This document shows positions 32,240 through 39,814 of a stretch of 64,000 bases of DNA, in pieces (within the stretch, counting starts at the first letter, position 1; each line of letters opens with the position of its first letter). The DNA comes from an uncultured Eubacteriales bacterium (lineage in GTDB: Bacteria > Bacillota > Clostridia > Oscillospirales > Butyricicoccaceae): NCBI GenBank assembly GCA_910585875.1, contig CAJUIK010000005.1, positions 11,591 through 75,590 on the forward strand, read 5' to 3'. The position numbers and the translations under genes were made by a program. The notes under the pieces were generated by a model. The model saw only the letters and a list, made by a program, of their open reading frames with translations. It ran no database searches and was not told the DNA's origin.

Positions 32240-34270
32240 TTATGATATGATTTGGAATCCCCCCAGCAAATCGTTCAGCGTCCTGGCCTGGCCGGACAGC
32301 TCTTTGGAAACCGCCGCGCTCTTTTCCGCCGCAGACGAATTGCTCTGCACCACTGCGGAAATCTCTCGAATGCCGTTTTCCACCGCGACAATCATTTCTG
32401 ACTGTTGGACGCTGGCGGCGGCGATTTCATCCATCAACGCTTTGATAGACTGGATGCAGTCGTGGATCACGCTCATGGCGGAAACAGCCGCGTCTGTGGA
32501 TTGCGTCCCGATTTTCACATCCTGAATCGAACGATCCACCAGGCTGTTGGTATTCTGAGCGGCCTGAGCGGATTTTTCCGCCAAGTTCCGCACTTCGTCC
32601 GCCACGACGGAAAAGCCCTTTCCCGCAGCCCCGGCTCGGGCCGCCTCCACAGAGGCGTTCAGGGCCAAGATATTGGTTTGGAAGGCGATATCTTCAATGG
32701 TCTTGATGATGGTGACAATCTGGGCCGAAGAGCGGTCGATATTTTGAGTGGCCTGATTCAGCTGTTCCATTTTGGCGTCGGCTTCTTCCGCATATCCTGT
32801 GGCTTTGGCCACCATCTCGCTGGCGCTGCCGCAGCGCACGGCGCTGGTCTGAATTTGGGAGGTAATCGCGCTGACGTTGGATACGAGCCCTTCGATGGAA
32901 GCCGCCTGCTCCATCGTCCCCTGGGAAAGGGCCTGCGCGCCAGAGGACACCCGATCCGCGCTGGTATCCACCTGGCCGGCCACCTGGGAAATATCGCGGA
33001 TCATGCGCACCAGATTGGCGTGGATGGATTGCAGGCTTTGGGACAGCGCTTTGAAATCGCCAATATAATAGGACTCGTTTTGTCTCACGTCTACCGTCAA
33101 ATTGCCGTTGGCGATTTCGCCTAAAATCCGGCCCACGTCGTCAATTGTTTGCCGCAGGCAATCGCAGACGCGGCGGGTGGTCTGGGCAATCATGCCGATT
33201 TCATCGGACCTTTCATAAAAGCCCTCCAGCTCCTGGTCGGCAGTCAGGTTCAGATCCCCCAAGCGGCCGATGGCCTGCTCCACCGCCATTAGCTCCCGGC
33301 CCTCTCGGCGGAGGATCAGCAGTGTGAGCAGGATAATGGCGGCGGCCATAGCCGCGCACAGCGCCCCCACCAGAAGGCGCACTCTGCTCACGGCGCCGTA
33401 AACCTCTGCGGCGCTATCCCGAACCATAAAGACCCAGCCCCGATCTTTCAGATACTTATAAACAATCAGTTGTTCCACGCCGTTTTCATCCTGATAGGAA
33501 TAAGTATCAGCCTGATCACCGCCATTTGCCTGGATGCGCTGGATGATTTCCTGATAGCCGGCGTCGGCGGTTTGGGTATTCAATAGCTCTTCATTTTCGT
33601 GGTATAGATAAACGCCGCTTTCCACATTCAAAAATACATATTCGCTGTTTGGCAGCCCTTTGATTTCCAGATTCAGCAGGGCGTCCATCAGATGGCTGGC
33701 GTAAACGCCGGCGCCCACATAGCCGACGCACTTCCGGCCCTCAAAAATCGGATAATACATAGAGAGAATCATGCTGCCTGTGCCGGGGGATTTCATAATG
33801 CCCAAGTTGGTCAGGCTTTGCCGGCTTAAAATCGTATTTTGAAAGCTCTTCAGCGAATCCCCTGTCCGCGTAGTCATTCCAACGGCGCTTTGGGAGGTAT
33901 GCGTCAACACATGGGTATTGGGGTCGGCAATATACAGCCCTTCAAAAACGCCTTTGACAGCGGCAAAATCCTCGGTATATTGCTGGGCCTTTTCCAGCAG
34001 CTCGGGGTTTTCCGGGTCTTCCAGCAGTTGCCGAACCTCGCTGCTCAGGGCAAAAGCCGTCATATATTCTTCAGCGGAAATTACATATTCGTTGATCATC
34101 GCGGCTCTGGATTCCACCGCGTCGGTCATTTGGTTGGTGATATCGTTTCTCACTACAGAAGCCGCGTTGACGGATACGATGCCCCAAAGCAGCAGCATCC
34201 CCAGCAGCGTAATCGCGCTGGTGATAATGCCCATGCGGGCTGCAAGTTTTTTGTTTGAAAGAAATCTCAT
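32240..34270 (-). CDS. Methyl-accepting chemotaxis protein with Cache sensor
   Basis: 676 residues from the ATG at 34270 (GGAGGAG 7 bp upstream; an in-frame extension to 34360 is not supported). TM1 lies at residues 12-35, then an extracytoplasmic dCache-type sensor (residues 36-290, with AFALSSEVRQLLEDPENPE and STVGMTTRTGDSLKSF-like segments). TM2 is LLVGALCAAMAAAIILLTLLIL, followed by HAMP and a signalling coiled coil. The tip sequence FQTNILALNASVEAARAG and GKGFSVVADEVRNLAEKSA identify an MCP. Cache domains bind small metabolites. No che or flagellar genes lie nearby. A -10 TATAAT (34385-34390) is the best promoter hint. Confidence 0.93.
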   Translation of the reverse strand: MRFLSNKKLAARMGIITSAITLLGMLLLWGIVSVNAASVVRNDITNQMTDAVESRAAMINEYVISAEEYMTAFALSSEVRQLLEDPENPELLEKAQQYTEDFAAVKGVFEGLYIADPNTHVLTHTSQSAVGMTTRTGDSLKSFQNTILSRQSLTNLGIMKSPGTGSMILSMYYPIFEGRKCVGYVGAGVYASHLMDALLNLEIKGLPNSEYVFLNVESGVYLYHENEELLNTQTADAGYQEIIQRIQANGGDQADTYSYQDENGVEQLIVYKYLKDRGWVFMVRDSAAEVYGAVSRVRLLVGALCAAMAAAIILLTLLILRREGRELMAVEQAIGRLGDLNLTADQELEGFYERSDEIGMIAQTTRRVCDCLRQTIDDVGRILGEIANGNLTVDVRQNESYYIGDFKALSQSLQSIHANLVRMIRDISQVAGQVDTSADRVSSGAQALSQGTMEQAASIEGLVSNVSAITSQIQTSAVRCGSASEMVAKATGYAEEADAKMEQLNQATQNIDRSSAQIVTIIKTIEDIAFQTNILALNASVEAARAGAAGKGFSVVADEVRNLAEKSAQAAQNTNSLVDRSIQDVKIGTQSTDAAVSAMSVIHDCIQSIKALMDEIAAASVQQSEMIVAVENGIREISAVVQSNSSAAEKSAAVSKELSGQARTLNDLLGGFQIIS

Positions 34271-34449
34271 AAACACGCTCCTCCACAAAATTTTGTCCGA
34301 CAAATTCCCTCTTCCGCTCAACCGCCTGCCCTGGCAGAGGGCGCAAAACGCCATGAGCACGCTGCCTCAAGGCTTTTTGCTTTCATTATAGCACAGTCAG
34401 GGCGGCGCGTCGAGGCGTTTTTTACACAATGTTCTAAATTGAAATATGA

Positions 34450-34487
34450 AGCAATCCCCTGGTTCTATTAAGAACCAGGGGATTGCT
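34450..34487 (-). terminator. Long perfect hairpin after the MFS gene
   Basis: A 17-bp perfect stem (AGCAATCCCCTGGTTCT and its complement) with loop ATTA, 33 bp past the MFS stop. No T tract follows in the leftward direction, so it may be a terminator, an mRNA 3' stabiliser or a small repeat. Confidence 0.5.
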
Positions 34488-34519
34488 GTGTCCGCGATGA
34501 AGCGGCGGTTTGGTTTCTA

Positions 34520-35755
34520 TCAGCCCTCGTCCAATTCCCGGAAGGTTTTTCGGGAATAACAGGCCGTCAGCGCTGCGGCGGCGGCCGCCCCCAGCAATAC
34601 GATCCAGGCGGGCCGCCGTTCCAGCAGCGCCCCGTAAACGGCCTGGCCCAAGGGGGAAGCGCAGTTAGCCGCCGCTATGATGAACGCCATTACCTTGCCC
34701 AACATCTCCGGCGGCGTCTGCCGCTGGACGGCGGCGCTGAGCAGCACAGTCAGCATAGTGGCCAGCGCCATAATAGCAAAGCTCATGGCGGTAACCGTCC
34801 AATAGCCCGCCGGAGGCGCGAATCCTGGCAGCAGCCCCAGGCCCGCGCCCGCCGCCGCCAAACTGGCGGCCAACAGCAGGACGCTCCCCCGCCGGAGACG
34901 TAGCCGCTCGCCCAGAACCGCCGTCAGAGCGCCGCCCAACAGGCCGCCCATCCCCATGGCCCCCTGAGTCAGCCCAAGGCGGCTGTCGCTCATGCCCAGC
35001 GTCTGCACCACAGCCACGGGGACGCCTACAATCAGCGCGGCGGACAGCGCCAGGTTAAACAGCGCCAGCACCGCTGTCGCCGACAGAAAAACCGGCTTTT
35101 CCCGGCGGATAAATCGCCAACTCTCCCCCAGATCTTTGCCGACGGCGGCCAAAATGCCGCCCGAACCCTGCCGGGGCTGGTTGGGGATTTGGATAAACAG
35201 CTCCATGAGGGCGGAGAAGAAAAAGCAGCCTATGCTCACCCACAAAATAGGCCGGATGCCCAAAGCCCCAAACAACACGCCGCCAATCACCGGCCCCAGC
35301 AGGCCGGAAAGAGCGCCCACCATATTGACGACGGCGTTGGCTCGAATCAGCTGCCGCCCCGCCAGCAGGGGGATGCTGGTCTGCACCGCCGGCTGATAGG
35401 CCCCTGCGACGCCATACAGCAGCATCAGGCAGGCAATGGTCAGCGGCGCCAACGGCGCTCGGCCCAGCAGCAGGGCGAAGGACAAGATCAAAGCGGCGGT
35501 AAAAAAGTCCAACAGAGCCATCATGTTCTTTTTGTTCACCCGGTCCGCTATCACGCCGCCAATGGGCGAACACAGGATGGCGGGAATCAGCGCCGCCGCG
35601 CCGGCCGCGCCCAGCAGCTCAGGGGAGCCGGTCTGCCGCAGCAGATACAGCGGCAGGGCAAAGCGCAGAATGGCGTTGCCAAACAGCGAGATAATCTGCC
35701 CAATCACCACCAGCGTAAAATCCCGGGTAAACAGTTGATCTTGTTCAGTTTTCAT
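34520..35755 (-). CDS. MFS-family drug efflux transporter
   Basis: 411 residues from the ATG at 35755 with GAGGAGG 7 bp upstream. Twelve helices are predicted. The loop 2-3 motif A variant GGVIADRVNKKNMMALLDF, the start FTLVVIGQIISLFGNAILRFALPLYLLRQTGSPELLG and the C-terminal half NLALSAALIVGVPVAVVQTLGMSDSRLGL fit the MFS_3/macrolide-efflux-like group. It lies downstream of a TetR regulator on the same strand, with a palindromic operator between them. This is the usual layout of a self-controlled drug pump. The substrate is unknown. Confidence 0.9.
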   Translation of the reverse strand: MKTEQDQLFTRDFTLVVIGQIISLFGNAILRFALPLYLLRQTGSPELLGAAGAAALIPAILCSPIGGVIADRVNKKNMMALLDFFTAALILSFALLLGRAPLAPLTIACLMLLYGVAGAYQPAVQTSIPLLAGRQLIRANAVVNMVGALSGLLGPVIGGVLFGALGIRPILWVSIGCFFFSALMELFIQIPNQPRQGSGGILAAVGKDLGESWRFIRREKPVFLSATAVLALFNLALSAALIVGVPVAVVQTLGMSDSRLGLTQGAMGMGGLLGGALTAVLGERLRLRRGSVLLLAASLAAAGAGLGLLPGFAPPAGYWTVTAMSFAIMALATMLTVLLSAAVQRQTPPEMLGKVMAFIIAAANCASPLGQAVYGALLERRPAWIVLLGAAAAAALTACYSRKTFRELDEG

Positions 35756-35823
35756 GACAATCCTCCTCATTGCGGCCTTCCAACCCCCGAAAAAGCGGGC
35801 GGGAAGGCTATATTTTGCTTATT

Positions 35824-35844
35824 AAAAACCGACCGTCGGTTTTT
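35824..35844 (-). promoter_or_regulatory. TetR-type operator before the MFS gene
   Basis: A perfect 21-bp palindrome with core ACCGAC-C-GTCGGT inside A/T runs, located 69 bp before the MFS start. It is the likely binding site of the TetR protein encoded at 35890-36561. A second related site lies upstream of that gene. Confidence 0.7.
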
Positions 35845-35889
35845 ATTCTGCCAAAAAAGAAACTGCCTTTCCAGCAGCTCCTCTTATTC

Positions 35890-36561
35890 TCATTCTTTGC
35901 GATGGGTCCGCTCGGCGCCCGCAGCCATTTGGGCATATTGCGCCAGCGTTTCCACCATTTCTCCGTTGATCAAGTCGACCACGCCAAAGGCTCCGAACAG
36001 CTGGTTATACAGCCTGCATCGGGCCCGGACTTCCTCTGGGGAGGACGGCCGAACAATGGGGTTGATCCAAATATCAGACAAAAGCATCAGAGCCTCGGCC
36101 AGCTCCTTGGGGCAGTCTGTGCAAATCGAGCCGTCGGCCACGCCTTGGCGGATGATGGGCTCCACAAACTCCGGCGCCACCTCGACAAAAATGCTCTGCA
36201 TCTCGGCGGCCAGAAATTTGGCGTTGTCCAACAGATAAGGCATCATACAAAACATCTTGGCCTGGCGTTCCGGCTGCATGGAGGCCCGAAACATGGCCCG
36301 CAGCTTTTCCAGGCCGTTGAGTTCGGCGGCGTCTCGAACCTGGATCAACACCTCGGCGTTTCGCTGCCCAATGCGGTCGCAGACAGAATAGAAAATATCC
36401 TCTTTGGAGGTAAAGTGGTGGTAAATCGCCCCTTTGGAAAGGCCCGTAGCCTGGATGATATCCTGAAGGGAGGTTCTGTCGTAGCCTTTTTCAATGAATT
36501 GCCGCTCCGCCGTATCCAGAATTTTTTGCACCGTTTCTTCCGGGTATTTATTTCGCGCCAC
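35890..36561 (-). CDS. TetR/AcrR-family repressor of the MFS pump
   Basis: 223 residues from a GTG at 36561 with GGGGGAAGG just upstream. The N-terminal helix-turn-helix reads KILDTAERQFIEKGYDRTSLQDII then GLSKGAIYHHFTSKEDIFYSV. The C-terminal ligand domain (residues 75-220) is helical, with no family beyond TetR recognised. Related palindromes precede this gene and the MFS gene, so it probably represses both and is released by a pump substrate. Confidence 0.92.
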   Translation of the reverse strand: MARNKYPEETVQKILDTAERQFIEKGYDRTSLQDIIQATGLSKGAIYHHFTSKEDIFYSVCDRIGQRNAEVLIQVRDAAELNGLEKLRAMFRASMQPERQAKMFCMMPYLLDNAKFLAAEMQSIFVEVAPEFVEPIIRQGVADGSICTDCPKELAEALMLLSDIWINPIVRPSSPEEVRARCRLYNQLFGAFGVVDLINGEMVETLAQYAQMAAGAERTHRKE

Positions 36562-36577
36562 AGCCTTCCCCCCTCTC

Positions 36578-36598
36578 AAACAAACCGTTGGTCTGTTT
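36578..36598 (-). promoter_or_regulatory. TetR-type operator in front of the repressor gene
   Basis: A 21-bp near-perfect palindrome, core GACC-AAC-GGTT within AAACA/TGTTT ends, just upstream of the GTG start. Half-sites (ACC...GGT) match the operator before the MFS gene, supporting autoregulation. Confidence 0.65.
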
Positions 36599-36738
36599 TA
36601 AGAATAACACGCCGCCGGGCCAATGTCAAGAGCCAAGCGGACGCGAATCATCCAAGCGCCCCGCCGCAGCGTTATGCGATTTTTATCCAGGGATATTTTT
36701 ACTCTTATTTTTTGCCCGGAGTCCGGTGAAAACGGGTA

Positions 36739-36767
36739 TTGTCAAAGGGAACAAAGCAGTGTATAAT
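36739..36767 (+). promoter_or_regulatory. Promoter of the second TetR gene
   Basis: -35 TTGTCA (36739-36744), 17-bp spacer, -10 TATAAT (36762-36767), 60 bp before the TTG start. Confidence 0.7.
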
Positions 36768-36826
36768 CCATATCGACGCCCCGTCGCGCAGGCTGAAAGT
36801 ATAGGGGAGAAGGGGGAGCGGTCGCT

Positions 36827-37429
36827 TTGGACGATACCCGGACGCGAATCATTTTCGCAGCAATTAAAGCTGTGCGGCAGTATGGCTTGGAAGGCGTGCG
36901 TATTCAAAATGTCAGCGAACTGGCAGAAATCTCCCCAGGGACGATCTATCGGTATTTTGAAAGCAAAGAGCAGCTGCTGACCGAGTGCTTTACCTACGTG
37001 GACAGACAGGCGGCGGCCATTTTTGAGCAGATCCGCTTCAATCCCCTTTCCATGCTGTCCGACCCCATCGGAGCGGTGAAAAAACTCTGGCTGCCCTATT
37101 TCCGCTTCTGGACGTCGCGCCCAGACGAAACCATTTTTTATCATCGTTTTCGAGACGGCGCCGCCTTTCCAAACTACGATAAAATCCGCGACGCAGACTA
37201 TTTTTCTTCTTTTTCGCAAATGGTCCGCGCCTTTATGAACGCTTTTCCCGCCCTACGCACAATCAATCAGGATTTGCTGTGGCTCCACGTCCTCACGTCT
37301 ACGGTGATGTATGCCAAATATGTGGTGGAGGAAGTCCTTCCCCAGGGGCCGGAAACCGAAGACACAATCTTTCAACTGCTGTTCACCGGGTTGAGCGGCT
37401 ACCTGACGCCAAAACAGCCTCCAAAGTAA
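36827..37429 (+). CDS. TetR/AcrR-family transcriptional regulator
   Basis: 200 residues from a TTG start with GGGGGAG 8 bp upstream. The helix-turn-helix is RIIFAAIKAVRQYGLEGVRIQNVSELAEI then SPGTIYRYFESKEQLLTECF. The C-terminal domain is aromatic-rich (YFRFWTSRPDETIFYHRFRD) and probably binds a small ligand. No target gene is obvious: the divergent neighbour is the other TetR, and downstream is the cyclic-di-GMP pair. It shares no clear sequence identity with the first TetR beyond the DNA-binding motif. Confidence 0.88.
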   Translation: MDDTRTRIIFAAIKAVRQYGLEGVRIQNVSELAEISPGTIYRYFESKEQLLTECFTYVDRQAAAIFEQIRFNPLSMLSDPIGAVKKLWLPYFRFWTSRPDETIFYHRFRDGAAFPNYDKIRDADYFSSFSQMVRAFMNAFPALRTINQDLLWLHVLTSTVMYAKYVVEEVLPQGPETEDTIFQLLFTGLSGYLTPKQPPK

Positions 37430-37497
37430 AAGCGGCTCCACTCTGGGATTATTTTGCGGCGGCGCGAGTAAACGTTTATTTTCTATGGGTAATTTCC

Positions 37498-37530
37498 CAT
37501 ATCCCTTAGGGATATGCTTGCATTTTTGAA
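37498..37530 (+). terminator. Probable terminator after the second TetR gene
   Basis: CATATCCC-TTA-GGGATATG stem (37498-37516) followed by CTTGCATTTTTGAATTTTT. It overlaps the start of the next promoter. Confidence 0.55.
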
Positions 37531-37553
37531 TTTTTGAGGCGACGCTATAGAAT
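37526..37553 (+). promoter_or_regulatory. Promoter of the cyclic-di-GMP pair
   Basis: -35 TTGAAT (37526-37531), 16-bp spacer, -10 TAGAAT (37548-37553), about 60 bp before the TTG start at 37617. Confidence 0.5.
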
Positions 37554-37616
37554 CGATTTAAGTGACAAGATTTTCTTTTTGTATTTTTGTTCAATCGCCC
37601 AAAGGAGGAAGCTATT

Positions 37617-38546
37617 TTGGAAAAAATATTAATTGTAGACGACAGCGCCGTGCAGGCCGCCCAATTAAAATCCATTCTGGCGGACGAATACGACGTTTTC
37701 ATCTCCCAAACGGCAGAAGAGGGGCTGCGCCGCGCCAGCAAGGAGGACTTTTCCCTGATTTTGCTGGACGTCGTCATGCCAGGGATGGACGGCTTTACAT
37801 TGCTGAAAAAACTGCAAGAAGAAATCATCACCCAAAACGTCCCCGTGATATTGATCACCAGCCTTTCCGACGCGATTCACGAGCAAAGGGGCCTGATTTT
37901 GGGTGCGGTGGATTATATCACCAAGCCTTTTAACCCGCTGATTGTTCAAGCCCGCGTCAACACCCATATCAAGCTGTATCGATATCGCCGGCAGGTGGAG
38001 CAGCAATCTATGACCGACCAGTTGACCGGTATCGCCAACCGGCGCAGATACGATTGCTACAACGGGCCAAAGTGGAACGAGGCCCTTCGGCTGCGTCTGC
38101 CCTTTACCATCTGTATGTTTGATATCGACCGTTTTAAGGTCTATAACGACGCCTTCGGCCACCCGGCCGGCGACAAAGTCATCGCCGCCGTCGCTAAAAC
38201 GGCGTCGTCCTTTCTCCATCGCAGCACAGATTTCCTGGCCCGCTATGGCGGAGAAGAATTTATCGCTCTTTTGATGGGCGACAGCTCGGAAAAAGCCTTT
38301 GAGCATATGAAGCGGCTCCGCCAGGCGGTGGAAGACCTTCATATTCCCCACGACCCTTCCGTATCCGAATGGGTTACCATCAGCATGGGCGGCGTCACCG
38401 TAACGCCTCAGGAGGACAGCTCTTACGCCGTCTATCTGAAAGTTGCGGATACTATGCTCTACGACGCGAAAAACTATGGTCGAAACAGGGTCGTCTGGGC
38501 AGACCAGCGGATGAAACAGCTGTGGGAGAAACCGGCTCTCTCCTGA
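37617..38546 (+). CDS. Response-regulator diguanylate cyclase (REC-GGDEF)
   Basis: 309 residues from a TTG with AAAGGAGG 9 bp upstream. An N-terminal receiver domain holds ILIVDDSA, phospho-acceptor Asp51 in LILLDVVMPGMDG, and the lysine in GAVDYITKPFNP. Residues 145-300 are a GGDEF domain: MTDQLTGIANRR, FDIDRFKVYNDAFGHPAGD, and the active-site RYGGEEF. The RSTD five residues before GGEEF fits the RxxD inhibitory site for product feedback. It makes cyclic di-GMP from GTP when phosphorylated. No histidine kinase is adjacent. The PilZ gene downstream is its likely effector. Confidence 0.95.
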   Translation: MEKILIVDDSAVQAAQLKSILADEYDVFISQTAEEGLRRASKEDFSLILLDVVMPGMDGFTLLKKLQEEIITQNVPVILITSLSDAIHEQRGLILGAVDYITKPFNPLIVQARVNTHIKLYRYRRQVEQQSMTDQLTGIANRRRYDCYNGPKWNEALRLRLPFTICMFDIDRFKVYNDAFGHPAGDKVIAAVAKTASSFLHRSTDFLARYGGEEFIALLMGDSSEKAFEHMKRLRQAVEDLHIPHDPSVSEWVTISMGGVTVTPQEDSSYAVYLKVADTMLYDAKNYGRNRVVWADQRMKQLWEKPALS

Positions 38547-38584
38547 ACACAGAGAGAAGATAGCGAATGGGAGGCAGTAGGCAT

Positions 38585-39280
38585 ATGGGCTTATTTGATT
38601 TATGGAGGCGTCGGGGGAAAAAGAAGACGGAACCCGCCGCCAAGGAGGAAAGCGCCCTATACGAACTGGAGGTCTATTCCGGTATGCGGGTGGAAGTGAC
38701 GGATCTTGCGGGGAAGCTGCTTTTTGTGGCCAAGCTGTTGAATATCCGCGGCGCCCAAGCGGAGCTGCATCAATACTCCGAAACCCAGCTGGAGCAAAAT
38801 ATAGACCCTTTCCGGGTCAATATCCGCGGTTACAGCGACCGGGACAGAAAGGCGATTTACCTGGAAGGGATGATTTATCCCACGCCCCGGCATATTTGGA
38901 AAGTAGAGGCGCTGACTCTTTCTAAGACCAAAAACGACCGGGCCTTTTTCCGCCTGGGCACCAATCTGGACGCCACTGCCGCCATGTTCAGCGGATTGGA
39001 AATAGGAGAAAAGCCCTGCAAGCTGCTGAATATCAGCGTAGGCGGCGCTTGCGTCAGCTCTGAATACCGCTATCATGAAGGCGATAAATTCCTGCTGAAG
39101 GTCCGTCTGCTGAAGGACAGGCCGGAATCTGTGATGTTTTGCCAGGTGCTGCGCGTCGTCCAGCGGGACGAAAGCAAAACCGAATACGGCTGCCGCTTTT
39201 TGGAGCTGACAGAGGAAGACCAGGAGAAAATCACTCAAAATATCTTCGCCGCCCAGCGCCAAAAGCGGGCGCTGCACTGA
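38585..39280 (+). CDS. PilZ-domain cyclic-di-GMP effector protein
   Basis: 231 residues from the ATG at 38585 (GGAGG 10 bp upstream; an ATG 18 bp earlier has a poorer site). A basic N-terminus, MGLFDLWRRRGKKK, is followed by a YcgR-like N-terminal beta domain (residues 30-115). The PilZ domain comes next, with the RxxxR motif in NDRAFFRLGT and NxSxGG in LLNISVGGACVS, the two elements that clamp cyclic di-GMP. It lies 38 bp after the diguanylate cyclase and probably senses its product. The output could be motility, as for YcgR, but no flagellar genes are nearby. Confidence 0.93.
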   Translation: MGLFDLWRRRGKKKTEPAAKEESALYELEVYSGMRVEVTDLAGKLLFVAKLLNIRGAQAELHQYSETQLEQNIDPFRVNIRGYSDRDRKAIYLEGMIYPTPRHIWKVEALTLSKTKNDRAFFRLGTNLDATAAMFSGLEIGEKPCKLLNISVGGACVSSEYRYHEGDKFLLKVRLLKDRPESVMFCQVLRVVQRDESKTEYGCRFLELTEEDQEKITQNIFAAQRQKRALH

Positions 39281-39327
39281 AGCCCGCCGGCCGGCAAGGG
39301 GCAGGGTCCCTTCCGCATATCTCGGGC

Positions 39328-39510
39328 TTGCCCACTCAACCGAAAATTGTTATAATGAAAAACGAGCGGCAAGCCCAGGGCTATGCCGCTGCCCGGGAGC
39401 AGGCTATTATCATCGCCCTGCGCATCTATAAGCAGGCCGACCAGCTGAAGTAACCTCAATGAAAATCAAGGCCGCAGACCCCACAAAGCAGGGTTCCGCG
39501 GCCTTTTTTC
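39328..39510 (+). ncRNA. Candidate small RNA with its own promoter and terminator
   Basis: Promoter TTGCCC (39328-39333), 17-bp spacer, TATAAT (39351-39356). An intrinsic terminator AAGGCCGC/GCGGCCTT with T6 ends at 39509. The predicted RNA of about 145 bases folds a 5' hairpin (GCGGCA...TGCCGC with inner AGCC/GGCT). A 32-codon frame starting MKNERQAQGYAAAREQ runs through it, but its ATG overlaps the -10 and has no ribosome site. It could be a short coding gene if transcription starts upstream. Function is unknown. Confidence 0.4.
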
Positions 39511-39544
39511 AGGGCAGGGGCTTGCCCTCCCTTACTTAAAACGC

Positions 39545-39590
39545 GCAAAAAAGTGTTCTTACGGCATCTTTCAGACGCTGTAAGAACACT
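39545..39590 (-). terminator. Terminator of the initiator tRNA gene
   Basis: AGTGTTCTTAC (39552-39562) pairs with GTAAGAACACT (39580-39590), followed leftward by seven T residues. It begins 6 bp after the tRNA CCA end. Confidence 0.9.
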
Positions 39591-39595
39591 CTCAA

Positions 39596-39672
<77 letters not shown>

Positions 39673-39704
39673 ATATTTACTTGCGCTCTTTCGAGTACTG
39701 ATTT

Positions 39705-39733
39705 AGTATACCATCTTTCCAAGCGGTTGTCAA
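39705..39733 (-). promoter_or_regulatory. Promoter of the initiator tRNA gene
   Basis: Minus strand -35 TTGACA (39728-39733), 17-bp spacer, -10 TATACT (39705-39710); a consensus-strength promoter as expected for a stable RNA. Confidence 0.88.
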
Positions 39734-39814
39734 CCATTTTGTTTTGGAAATTTCATTCTTTCCCGGGGCCGCTTTCCAGAGGCCCCGGGAAAGGGATACA
39801 AACTGAAGACTGCT

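Noticed and set aside
39357..39453. 32-codon gene MKNERQAQGYAAAREQ...
   Set aside because: The ATG overlaps the -10 of the best promoter and has no ribosome site, so a non-coding RNA is the more economical reading. Kept only as an alternative within the small-RNA entry.
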